Shown here one piece after another: positions 10,705-21,480 of a stretch of 64,000 nucleotides of DNA. The notes below the pieces were generated by a model. It was not told the DNA's origin. It was given only the letters and a program-made list of their open reading frames with translations, and did no database searches. The DNA is from Myxocyprinus asiaticus (Eukaryota; Chordata; Actinopteri; Cypriniformes; Catostomidae): positions 46,262,594-46,326,593 of the forward strand of contig NC_059358.1 of NCBI RefSeq assembly GCF_019703515.2, in the 5' to 3' direction. Positions within the stretch are counted from its first letter, which is position 1, and each line of letters starts with the position of its first letter. A program made the translations under genes and the position numbers.

Positions 10705-12699
10705 ATGGTGGGCGTCAGGAGCCAGGTAAGTGCTCCGATGTCTCTGGACTCAGCATGGCCACGGGGTTCGAGTCCCCTCGACGTGGTGCCTCAGGCTCCG
10801 CCCTGCCGCGAGGCCCCACCCGCCGGTACGTCCGACATGATTGTCCCCTTGGTCCCCCTCGTCCGGAGTTTGAACGCGTGGCTCGCACTTTCCAACCCTT
10901 CGCGATGGCTGATCCGGACCATCCGACTCGGCTACGCAATTCAGTTCACCAGATGCCCGACCAGGTTCAGTGGCGTCCGCTTCACCTCGGTGAAGGGCGA
11001 GAATGCCGCTACCTTGCGTGCGGAGATCGCTATCCTTCTATGGAAGGGTGCGATAGAGCCTGTCCCTCCGGCCGAGATGAAGAAGGGGTTTTACAGCCCC
11101 TACTTCATCGTTCCGAAGAAAGGCGGTGGGTTGCGGCCAATCTTGAACCTGCGAATACTGAACCGGGCCTTGCACAGACTCCCGTTCAAGATGCTGACGC
11201 AAAAACGCATTTTAGCATGCGTCCGGCATCAAGATTGGTTCACGGCGGTAGACCTGAAGGACACATACTTCCACGTCTCGGTCTTACCTTGACACAGACC
11301 CTTCCTGCGGTTTGCTTTCGAGGGCCGGGAGTACCAGTACAAGGTCCTCCCCTTTGGCCTGTCCTTGTCCCCTCGCATCTTCACGAAGGTCGCAGAGGCA
11401 GCCCTTGCCCCGCTAAGGGAAGTGGATGTCCACATCCTCAATTATCTCGATGACTGGCTAATCCTAGCTCACTCTCGGGATGTGTTGTGTACGCACAGGG
11501 ACCCGGTGCTCACGCACCTCAGCCGACTGGGGCTTCAGGTCAGCTGGGAAAAGAGCAAGCTCTCCCTGCTTCAGAGCATCTCTTTTCTCGGCTTGGAGTT
11601 GGACTCAGTCTCGATGACGGCACGCCTCACGAACGAGTGTGCACAGTCTGTGCTGAACTGTCTGAAGGTGTTCAGACAGAAGACAGCGGTTCCACTGAAA
11701 CTTTTTCAGAGGCTCCTGGGGCATATGGTATCCTCAGCGGTAGCCACACCGCTCGGGTTGATGCATATGAGACTGTTTCAGCACTGGCTTCAGACTCGAG
11801 TCCCAAGATGGGCATGACGCCACAGGACACATCGCGTGGTTGTCAAGCCGATCTGTCACTGCCTCTTCAGCCCTTGGATCGACCTTGCATTTCTACGGGC
11901 AGGGGTTCCCCTAGAGCAGGTCTCCAGGTGCGTCGTGGTTATGATGGACACCTCCAAGATGGGCTGGGGTGCCGTATGCAATGGGCTCACAGCCGCCGGC
12001 TCCTGGACTGGCCTGCGGCTGCATTGGCACATCAACTGCCTCGAGTTGTTGGCAGTACATGTGTTGGGCAAACACGTGTTGGTCTGGACAGACAGCATGG
12101 TGATGGTAGCGTACATCAACTGTCAAGGTGGTCTACGCTCCCGTTGCATGTCACAACTCGCCCGCCGTCTCCTCCTCTGGAGTCAGCAGCGCCTCAAGTC
12201 ACTGTGAGCCACTCACATCCTGGGCGACCTCAACACCGCAGCGGACACGCTGTCATGACAGGTTACGCTTGGGGGAGAGTGGAGACTCCACCCCCAGGTG
12301 GTCCAGCTGATTTGGAGTCGATTCGGTCGAGCACAGGTAGACCTGTTTGCTTCCCGGGAATCCTCCCACTGCCCGCTTTGGTATGCCCTGACCAAGGCAC
12401 CCCTCGGTATAGACGCGCTGGCACACAGCTGGCCCCCGGGATTACACAAATATGCGTTTCCCCCAGTGAGCCTACTTGCACAGACCCTGTGCAAGGTCAG
12501 GGAGGACGAGGAGCAGACATGGCCCTACTGGCCCACCCAGACATGGTTCTTGTACCTCACGGTCCTCACGACAGCCCCCCCCCCGTGGAATTCCCCTGAG
12601 GAAGGACCTTCTTTCTCAGGGACGGGCACGATCTGGCACCCGCGACCAGACCTCTGTAATCTCCATGTCTGGCCCTTGGACGGGATGCGGAAGACCTAA
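10705..12699 (+). pseudogene. DIRS reverse transcriptase-RNase H with nonsense codons
   Basis: One frame runs the full length. Reverse transcriptase blocks include FIVPKKGGGLRPILNLR, TAVDLKDTYFHV and the catalytic NYLDDWLI with FGLSLSPRIFTKV just before it. RNase H follows with VVMMDTSKMGWGAV and VWTDSMVMVAYINCQGG, giving its acidic residues. The frame is interrupted by TGA codons at 11290-11292, 11815-11817 and 12205-12207, plus at least one more near 12256. Several could be CGA-to-TGA decay. In life the enzyme copies the element RNA into cDNA. Longer open frames on other phases here are not the protein. Confidence 0.92.
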
Positions 12700-12713
12700 G
12701 TGGCCTACCACCC

Positions 12714-13698
12714 GTGATGGTAGACATGATCACTCAGGCTAGGGCTCCCTCTATGAGGCGCCTGTATGCTTTGAAGTGCCATATGTTTGCTAAGTGGTGT
12801 TCTTCCCGACGCGAAGACCCCCAGAGATGTGCAGTCGGATCGGTGCTTTCTTTCCTGCAGGAGAGGTTGGAGGGGAGGCTGTCCCCCTCCACCTTGAAGG
12901 TGTATGTAGCCGCCATTTTGGCACATCACGATGCAGTGGATGGTAAGTATTTGGGGAAGCACGACTTAATCATCAGGTTCCCGAGAGGTGCTAGGAGGTT
13001 GAATCCTCCAGACCCCGCCTCATCCCCTTGTGGGACCTCTCTGTAGTCCTTCGGGGTTTACGGGGAGCACCCTTTGAGCCCTTGGAGTCAGTTGAGCTTA
13101 AGGCACTCTCTTTGAAGACTGCCCTCCTGACTGCACTCACTTCCATCAAGAGGGTAGGGGACTGCAGGCATTCTCTGTCAGCGAATCGTGCCTGGAGTTC
13201 GGTCTGGGTTACTCTCACGTGATCCTGAGACCCTGACCGGGCTATGTGCCCAAGGTTCCCACGACCCCTTTTAGGGATCAGGTGGTGAACCTGCAAGTGC
13301 TGCCCCAGGAGGAGGCAGACCCAGCTTTGGCGCTGCTGTGTCCGGCGCATGCTTTACGCATCTATTTGGATCGCACGTAGAGCTTTAGAAGCTCTGAGCA
13401 GCTCTTTGTCTGCTTTGGTGGACAGCGGAAAGAAAGCGCTGTCTCCAAACAGAGGATCGCCCACTGGGTCATTGACGCCATCGTGATGGCATATCACACT
13501 CAGGACGTGCCGCCCCCCATGGGGTTACGAGCCCACTCTACTAGGAGTGTAGCAGCCTCCTGGGCCCTGACCAGTGGTGCCTCTTTGGCAGACATCTGCA
13601 GAGCAGCGGGCTGGGCAACACCCAACACCTTTGTGAGGTTCTACAATCTCCAGATTGAGCCAGTTTCATCCCGTGTATTGTCAGGTATGAGCAGGTAA
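12714..13698 (+). pseudogene. DIRS tyrosine recombinase, frameshifted
   Basis: It starts just after the RT-RNase H stop, in another frame, and reads MVDMITQARAPSMRRLYALK with an N-terminal core-binding region (SPSTLKVYVAAI). The catalytic domain is spread over two further frames. It carries the first arginine in TSIKRVGD, the HxxR box in RAHSTRSVAASW, and the likely nucleophilic tyrosine in FVRFYNL. At least two frameshifts separate these parts (near 13030 and between 13220 and 13480). The protein would integrate a circular cDNA by site-specific strand exchange. It is inactive here. Confidence 0.88.
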
Positions 13699-14351
13699 GT
13701 TCTGGGAGAGCTGGACGGGTGTACCGCTTGTTCATAGTGCCTTTCCCTTCCCTTGAGGTGAAGATGTGCACTTTTGACCCCCAGTCGTGTTTACAATCTG
13801 TGATCCTTGGATGACTTTCCTCCTTAGCCCTGTGGCAGACGAGTTTGCAGATAAACTCGCTGCCAGCCCAGTACGTGTGCTAATTAGGCCCTGTACTGGG
13901 GTAGGTGCTCCACATGTGCTGGTTCCCCGTAGGTGACCCCATGTGATATCTTCCGCTAAATCATTTCCCTGTCGGTAAACTGCGTCTTCCTTGGGCAGAG
14001 GCCCCTCTGCCTCCAGTCATCATGTTTGTAGAAACTCCTCCCCCCTCAGGTAGGACCTACCATGTGACTTCTCCACATGACATACTTCCGACAAGACTCG
14101 GTAAGATCATGTAACATATTTCCACTCAAAATACCCCCCCTTCTCTGGGTGGGGTCTCCGCATTGTCTTCCCCTTGGGAGTGACACCCCCCCGACGTAGA
14201 CATTTATGGCCCCCAGTCGGTTAACAAATTCCACTCTTTTTGGGGAGAAAAAAGAGGAAAAGAGGCCACGGCTGGGCTTGCCTGTCCCTATTTGTTGGGC
14301 AGTCGACTTGTTCCCAGTCCACATAACACAGTTAAGCTAGTTGTGGCGTTT

Positions 14352-14746
14352 TGTATAGGGACCCCTAGTGTCACTACATCGACACAACGTTGAGTGAGTG
14401 ACAGATAGGGAGTGTCCTGGTTACTTTTGTAACCTCCGTTCCCTGATGGAGGGAACAAGACATTGTGTCCCTTTTGTCACAACACTGAACTACACGCTGA
14501 AATGGCTGGGACCTTGTCTCGGCTCCTCAGCACAAAACTTGAATGAGTGATTGCATACCAGCTCCTTTTATACCCATATGTCCGGGGGAGTGGCATGCAA
14601 ATTCCACTCGCCAATTCCCATTGGCCTTTTTTTCAAAAAGCAGAAGTGTTTGGGGGTCCCAAGTGTGACCGCTAGTGTCACTACATCGACACAACGTCTC
14701 GTTCCCTCCATCAGGGAACGGAGGTTACGAAAGTAACCAGGACGTT
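14352..14746 (+). repeat. Internal complementary region and 3' inverted terminal repeat of D1
   Basis: The segment 14352-14475 contains 'agtgtcactacatcgacaca' followed by 'aacctccgttccctgatgg'. Complements of both recur at 14670-14746. This is the DIRS arrangement in which an internal region matches the two element ends and templates circularisation. The 3' repeat includes 'ctccttttatacccatatg', the reverse of the promoter-like block found in the 5' repeats of D2 and D3. Confidence 0.8.
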
Positions 14747-14934
14747 CTCACATGATGCTTTATTGTGTATCATCAGCACTATTTTTAATTTTTGGTCTAT
14801 GTAAGCATCAGACAGAGCCTGTAGGAGCACCTCACTGGTGTTAAGCACCAAAAATGTTGAGGTTTTAGGATGCTGTGTCAAGTTAAAAGTTGCTTGAAAC
14901 TTTGAAAATTGCAACTGGAGACACCTTTTTTTAT

Positions 14935-16287
14935 ACAAAGTACAACCCCAATATGCTAATAAAACAAAAAGTAGTGATTTGTAAATTATATTCACCCATT
15001 GCTAAATTGAAAATACTAAAACTACACATTATATGATGTTTTATCTTATGAATTTCTTTTTTTTTTTTTATGTACAGTAATTTCAAAGCAGATGATTGCA
15101 ACATGCTCCAAAAAAGGTAAGACGGGGCAATTTAAGACTAATAAAAATTTGACGAGTTAAAATAACAAGGCATTGTGAAACAGGAGATGTTAAACAGGTG
15201 AGGCAATTGTATCATAGTATATAAGGAGCCTCCAAAAACAGCCTAGTCCCTCAAGAGCAAGGATCATTCGAGACTTGCCAATTTGCCAACAGATGCCCAA
15301 GCAAGTAATCCAGCACTTTGAGAAAAATGTTCCCCAAAGACAAATTGGAAGGATTTGGGGCATTTCACCCTCTACATAGCACAATATAATTAAAAGGTTC
15401 AAGGAATATGGTCAAATGACAGTGTGTAAAGGGCAAGACGAAAACCACTTCTGAATGCGCATGATCTCTGACCCCTCAGACATCACTGTCTTAAAAAACA
15501 TCATTAATCTGTAATGGATATCATGAACATGGGTTTGGGATTACTTTAGTAAACCTTTGTTAGTCAACACCATTCGCCGCTGCATCCACAGATGCAAGTT
15601 AAGACTTTACTATGGAAAGCAGAAGACCTACATCAATACTGTCCAGAAGTGCTGCGACTTCTCTGGGCTCGGTCTCATCTTAGATGGAAAGTAGAACAGT
15701 GGAACCGTGTTTTTTGGTCCTATGAGTCCACATTTCAAATAGTTTTTGAAAAAACACAGCCGTCGTGTTCTCCGGGCCAAAGAGGAATCCAAGCTGTTAT
15801 CAGTGTCAGTTCCAAAAGCCAGTGTCTGTATGGGCCAGAGGTGTGTCAGTGCCCATGGCATGGGTAACTCGCACATCTGTGAGGGCACCATTAATGCAGA
15901 CAGATATGTACAAATTCTGGAGCAGTATATACTGCCATCCAGTACCATCTTTTCCAGGGACGTCCCAGAATTTGCAGCAGGACAACTTTAAACCATATAC
16001 TGGCCGAATAAGCAGAGAGTGCAGGTGCTAGATTGGCCTGCCTGCAGTCCTGACAATCTCCAATTGAGAATGTGTGGTGTATTATGAAGCACACAATACG
16101 GCAACTAAAGACCGCAACTTTGCGCAGCTAAAGACCTGCATAATGGATGAATGGGGGGAAATTCCAATTTTAAACTTAACAAACTTGTGTCTTCAGTGCC
16201 CAAACGCTTAATAAGTGTTATTAGAAGAAATGGTGATGTTTCACAGTGGTAAACACTCGACTGTCCCAACTTTTTTGTAGTGTGTTG
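14935..16287 (+). mobile_element. Tc1-like relic, left part, split by a hAT insertion
   Basis: The left end reads 'tacaaccccaatatgctaat', and the right part 'actgtcccaacttttttg' is its diverged inverted partner. The element is cut at 16287 by the hAT insertion and resumes at 20769. There 'gcaatcatctgatttgaaa' continues for about 100 bp as the inverted complement of 15000-15105 before fading near 20875. Confidence 0.8.
15250..16245 (+). pseudogene. Tc1-like transposase, heavily broken
   Basis: Recognisable pieces in order are a helix-turn-helix-like N-terminus (QRQIGRIWGISPS), a middle region with GTINADRYVQILEQYILPS, and the final catalytic neighbourhood VLDWPACSPDNLQLR, where the usual glutamate motif has decayed. 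Several frameshifts and stops lie between them. It belongs to a different Tc1 family from those at 9180 and 44081. Confidence 0.75.
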
Positions 16288-17949
16288 CAGAGCATGTGAG
16301 CGGAGCGGAGCGAGCGCAGAGCATTGAGCAGAGCGGTGATAATTCCACCTGAGCTGTGAGCGCCTTTTTGAAGATTCTGCTCCACTTCTGCTCAAACCAG
16401 AATGCACTTCGTGATATGCTGGTTTGGGAATCTGCTAAATAAGCAATATGCCTGATGTTATGGAGCTTTAACATTGTTTTAGTGAAGTTGCAAACCTTAT
16501 AACCTCAATAAATGCAAAGTATTAATCAAAGCTAAGAACGAGCAAATCGAAAGGGAGTGTGGAGAGACTGTGAGAATTAGCAAATATTCCTTTTGGAATC
16601 GTACGTCACATTGCCAGAGAGCACGAGGATGTGCTACGCGATATAGTGCAACAAAAGGTGAGCTAGTAGGCTACAATACTATTCAATAATAAATTAATAG
16701 ATAAGTAATTAATGTTAGTGCAGCTGCCAGCTAGATGCAAGACCGGTTCTGCGGGGTTCCGAACGTTAGAGCACCCTCAATTGAATATGTAAGCTTAATA
16801 ATACTGTATATTGGCAAAGCATTTTGCCTTGAATCCCGGCTTACACACACACAAAACCAATAAACATGTATGATCTTGCAGATCAGTGTGTCCTAATTTG
16901 CAGGTGGAGCATTCTGCTTTCATGCCTCTATTGTACAATTGATCATTTGATTGGTAAAGATTTCTGCTCTCGTATAGAGAATTTTATAGCGGAATTATCT
17001 CACTTAATCGTCCAGCTTTCGATTTCTGCTTCGGGATAAAGTGGCACATAACTTCTGGTCAGTTTCCCAAAGCCAAATCCACACCTTAACGATAAGTGAA
17101 ACTAAAATTGTATTAAAAAAAGGTTTTGAAATTGATGACTTGGACCAAATAATAAAGAAAAGCAGCTAATAAGTGCTCAACATAGATGGGAACTCTTTCA
17201 ATACTGTTTAAAAAGCATCCCAGGGTGATACCTCAAGAAGTTGGTTGAGAAAATGTCAAGAGTACATGTCTGCAAATTCTAGGCAAAGGGTGACTACTTT
17301 GAAGATGCTAAAATATAACAGTTTTGATTTATTTGCGATTTTGTTTAGTCACAACATAATTCCCATAGTTCCATTTATGTTATTCCATAGTTTTGATGAC
17401 TTTACTATTATTCTAAAATGTGAAGGAAAAAAAATTATAATAAAGAATGAGAGTTTCAAAACTTTTGACCGTGTATGTTAAAATGATGTGTATATATTGG
17501 ACAAAATCTCACTTTATGCAGGACAAATATTTTTTATTTGTTAAATCCATGGTTAAACCTTGCTGTACATATAAAGAGTGCATGCACAAGAGATGATTGT
17601 TTGATGCATACAAAGTCCAGATTCACTTTATAATGCTTTAAAAATATCAAGGAAAAGCAAAGGGGGCACAAGGTATCTACTAATATAATAATTATTATAT
17701 AAATAACCACAGTCCTTTAGATTGCATATGATTTGTACATATAAAATTGTAGGGAATATTAATAAAGCCACAACACAAAAAAGGAGACTTAATGTAGGGC
17801 TTTACTGGTTGTTTAGATCAGTGATACTATCAGAAATAATTGGTAATTATTTATTTAGTTATTAATTTATATTTAAATTAATTAATTGAATCTAACTCAT
17901 TAAAACCTCATATGGGGCTCCAGTAAATGTAGTGCGCTACGTTTAGGAG

Positions 17950-18215
17950 CAGGTTTGGTTATTAGCAATAATTAATAATTATCAAAGATAATTATTAATT
18001 ATTAAAATCAATAGAACATTGATGAGAATCAATGTTAGCTTTTTTTAATCCTTTAAATCAACAATTATCAAAGATAATCACTAATCATTAACATCGATGA
18101 AACATTAATTAAAATTAACACTAGCTTATTGATCCTTCAAATTCAACAATCATCAAAAATAATTATCAATTATCAAAAATCAATAGAATATTAATAAGGA
18201 TTAATATTGACGGGG
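17950..18215 (+). repeat. Three diverged tandem units inside the 2.07-kb element
   Basis: AT-rich units of about 85-90 bp each carry 'atcaaagataatnattaatnatta' style cores followed by 'atcaatagaa(c/t)att' and 'gttagct' variants. The same three-unit block is present in the inverted copy (about 26390-26620), so it belongs to the element and not to the insertion site. Confidence 0.7.
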
Positions 18216-19197
18216 CACCACCCTGGAATCAGGGACTAATAACCAGATAGTATAACAGTCTCAATATTACATTGTTTTCTTAGAAAAAAAAAAAACAATG
18301 AATGAAGGCTTGAATCCGAGCACTGACATCCCATCAGCATGTGACACAGGTGTATGCAAAACAAACCAAAACACTTCTCTTTGAAATATAACAAAGTTTA
18401 TTTATGCAGTAATGTCAATTAATAATTATAATACAATGCAGTCAATTAACTTCCGACTTACAACTACAAACTAAACAGTGATATGATTAGATATGGAAAC
18501 CAAAGTAATCCTATAACACATGAGGGTGTGTGTGTGAGAGAGAGAGAGTGTGTGTGTGTGTGTAAGGAGGGACGTGCACAAAATGGCGGCTATGACTCTC
18601 GTGGAGAGTATGTCACGCGAGACTTCCGGCCAGAGAATATGGCCGCGAATGTGGGCGGAGAGAAACCAGTCAATGGCGTCTACCAGTTACCACGTGTATC
18701 CGCTTGTACGATAGCTTAAGGACAAAGCTGAGCTTTATCACGAAGCTATCTACTAGCCAAAAATGTGTGTGAGAATGTTTGTGAGGGGTCGTGTGTGTGT
18801 GTATGGTTAGTACAAGAGAGAGAGAGAATAAAGTGATTGCCCCAAAGCCGGTTTCGCGATCATGGGAGAGAAAGCAGCTGTTAGTTTATCACTCAGAGGC
18901 GTGGTGGACGGCTTGTAAACCGTCCCATGGTCTTTGATTCTTTAATGGATAAACTCAGTGTGCCGGTCTCACCCGCGGTGGTGGAAATGCACAACAGTCC
19001 AACGTGGTTGGACTACAACACAGCAAATCTCATTCGTGATAATTAATACCTTGAGTAGTAATCGCAATGAGCGGACACGGTGGTCCGAAAACTGTACAAG
19101 CAATAACCTTGATACACAAGAATAACACACTATAATATTCTATCCCTGCCCAGATGTAAACCTCTAACTTGAATCGTATGAGGACGCAGACGAATGT

Positions 19198-19671
19198 GTG
19201 TTCATCCATCCTTTAACTCCGACTCAGTTCCTCGAGGCTCGGGTGATGATGGGAGGCCGTTTCCTCGCTCTGTTGGCGGGCGGTACGGCTGCTGATTCTC
19301 AGCGGGCTGGCGGAGAAACCAGCGACATCAACTTGATTGAAGATGGAAGAGAAATTTTTTCTCTCTTCACTTCTGCAGGCAAACGGATGAAGATGTGGAT
19401 TGCTCGGCGGTCTCCTTCGGATTCGTTAGAGTGTTCGGTGGAACACAGAGTAATCTCAATTTGTCCAGCGAGACGGAGATTGTATGGCCACAGTTTCAAG
19501 TCAGACGTTACTTCCTTGTACCACGAGGCTACACCTGAGAGCAGTGATGAGCTGTGTCTACACATGGCGAGCAAAGTTGCTGGAAGCAAATCCCGGAAGC
19601 ATCTCAGAGATATTTCTACTCCCGATGACATCATGGTTGAGGGATGTTCTGTTGTGTGCCTCATCCAATAG
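19198..19671 (+). other. 157-codon open frame inside the 2.07-kb element, function unknown
   Basis: The frame includes GREIFSLFTSAGKRMKM and KVAGSKSRKHLRDISTPDD. The corresponding frame in the inverted copy (24935-25408) is also open at 157 codons. I recognise no domain. The two versions differ by many non-conservative residues, which argues against protein-level selection. The open frame may be a by-product of base composition. Confidence 0.3.
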
Positions 19672-21112
19672 GAGTTGAGAGTTCGATCCTTTAGTGAGCA
19701 AGGCTTCATGGGATTTGTAGTCTGTTTTGGACTCCCTTTGTTTGATTTTGGCGTGGTTTTTAATCAGTAAGATTTATGACTTGGTATGTGGGCCTGAGTT
19801 AGGTTTTACGACTGTGTTAGGCCTGCCTTTGTCTTCTATCTGAATACATGAGGCCCAACATTAATACACCCTTTAAAACTGAACACAAAATTAGGATGAT
19901 AAATTGGTCATTTTAATTTACAGACCCAAAGTCTGATAGCATTAAATCAGAAACCTATTAATGTATCAAATCTACAGTATAATCATTCCGTGGAGACAAC
20001 TGAAAAACAATTATGAATTTCACTTTTACCTGCAATATTTTTCCTGGTATCAGTCCATGTTTTCATTATTGCCATAAAGGACTCGAACAAACTTTAAAGT
20101 TGAAAAGATGGTGGTTTTCTGTGTCGGTTGTATCACTGAGGTCCAGTTCAAACTGAAAAGCGGAAATTTGTTTCTGTGCCAACGCACATATGTTTTATCA
20201 CTTGTAGAGGTGTGTTTGATGACTTGTTTAAAGTAAATAAAGAACTGAATTTTTTTAAGGCATTATTTGAAGATGTTTAATGACATATGTGCTAACAGAG
20301 AAATATTTGACTGATTACAAATGATAAGGAAGTTCTGGTTGACCCGATTATCTAACAGCAGTTGTAAACCAGTCCAAAATAAACAGCGAGATTTTATATA
20401 CAAAAACACAACAATACAATCACATAATTTCAGATGTGTACGTTACTAATCATTTGATAATTTAATAAATGTCGGCCTATAGTCTATATTTCACCCAGAG
20501 GGGCACCTCAGCCCATGTGGGCAAAGGGGCAGTTGCTTGGACCAGTGTAGCTACCCCCTGTGTGCATGTTTGGAACCAAGTATACTACAGAGAAATTTAA
20601 TGTCGGAGCAGGATTTGAGCAAACGCTTTTTTACCGGTGAGCGTGAGTGGTACTTGAGCAGAGCATCCGCTTGGTCCGTGAGCGGCTGAGCGGAGTGCAA
20701 GTGCATGGAGCGGGATAGTTAGCAGAGTGTCACACCACTCCGCTTTGCTCACATGCTCTGGTGTGTTGCAATCATCTGATTTGAAATGACTGTACATTTA
20801 AAAAAACAAAAAAACAATTAAATTCACAAGGTAAAACATCATATGTTTAGTTGTAGTGCTTTCAGTATAGCAAAGCACTTAGCACTTATACTACAGCACT
20901 TTCTACATTAATCATTGTCACACAAATCACAAGTACAACTGCTCATTTTGATTTTATAAAAATGTATTTTTCACTCTATTACTCACCCCCCGCTGTGTTA
21001 TGATATCAAAGCACTTTTACTTTAATGCATGATTTGGAAAAATGAACAATTTTAACACTTGTATTACAGACCCACCTACATATACACATTTATTCCAATG
21101 TTTTCAGCTTGC

Positions 21113-21480
21113 TTGGTAGCTCACCTGATAGAGCGTTAGGCTTTGATCTTGACAGTCATGGTTTGAGTCTAGTCAAAGATGTACGAAAGTGAAAGTTACA
21201 TAGAAGCGACACAAAATGACTTGGATGCTTCAGACAATGTGTGTTTTCTCTCTTTTTTTTCTCAAATTTTTATTTTAAAACAATATTGGTTAGGGTTAGA
21301 TGTTGGTCAAGGGTAAGGATGTCTGTTTTGTTAAACTCTCATTTGTCTTTTCGGACACTATTGGTTAGGTTTAGGGAGGTAATCTTTACTTATTAAAACC
21401 TCCATCTAAAATTCACCTTAAAAACCTTGTATGATTACAACTTAATTTAGCTGGATTTTGGTGCCCCCCGCTGGACATTT
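21113..21480 (+). mobile_element. tRNA-derived SINE of a second family
   Basis: The head 'gcttggtagctcacctgata' resembles an A-box region, and 'atggtttgagtctag' is a worn B-box. The body includes 'ggttaggtttaggga' and ends near 'cccccgctggacattt'. A second copy is split across 23085-23178 and 31077-31175. Confidence 0.55.

Larger units (their letters stand above)
10348..14746 (+). mobile_element. DIRS-type retrotransposon, 5'-truncated (copy D1)
   Basis: It contains, in order, the end of the gag region, a reverse transcriptase-RNase H frame, a tyrosine recombinase and the 3' end with an internal complementary region and inverted terminal repeat. This is the layout of DIRS elements, which use a tyrosine recombinase instead of a DDE integrase. 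Comparison with copies at 50119-52275 and 53639-58437 shows the 5' repeat and most of gag are missing. Homology begins abruptly at 'ccaagaaccc' (10348), directly against the Tc1 relic. The right end is the trinucleotide GTT at 14744-14746, matching the circle-junction logic of the family. Confidence 0.9.
17793..19860 (+). mobile_element. 2.07-kb LTR-like element with 4-bp target duplication, copy 1
   Basis: It starts TGTAGGGCTTTACT, ends GAGGCCCAACA, and is flanked by TTAA on both sides (17789-17792 and 19861-19864). The same element lies inverted at 24713-26776, flanked there by CATG. TG...CA ends, short imperfect inversion of the tips and a 4-bp duplication fit a solo LTR of a retrovirus-like element with an unusually long LTR. 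No gag or pol is attached, so the family cannot be named. Copy 1 also holds GA/GT microsatellites near 18524-18563. Confidence 0.75.
16288..20760. mobile_element. Non-autonomous hAT transposon inserted in the Tc1 relic
   Basis: The ends are CAGAGCATGTGAGCGGAGCG at the left and, as complement, CAGAGCATGTGAGCAAAGCG at the right. Both are flanked by the identical octamer 'gtgtgttg' (16280-16287 and 20761-20768). CAG-type ends with an 8-bp duplication define the hAT superfamily. Removing the element restores a continuous Tc1 sequence. Without the nested 2.07-kb insertion it is about 2.4 kb. I found no transposase domain in it on either strand. Confidence 0.9.

Noticed and set aside
10485..12599. 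Open frames of 322 and 370 codons on the plus strand
   Set aside because: They run over the DIRS RT-RNase H region in a different phase. All recognisable motifs (YLDD, RNase H acids) are in the other frame.
17789..19864. piggyBac assignment of the 2.07-kb element from its TTAA flank
   Set aside because: The second copy is flanked by CATG, so TTAA is only the local 4-bp duplication.
16296..20760. Two independent small GC-rich repeats near Tc1 ends
   Set aside because: Identical octamers and inverted tips show they are the two ends of one hAT element.
21113..21190. Possible tRNA gene
   Set aside because: A- and B-box-like motifs are present, but the stem partners do not pair and a SINE body follows.
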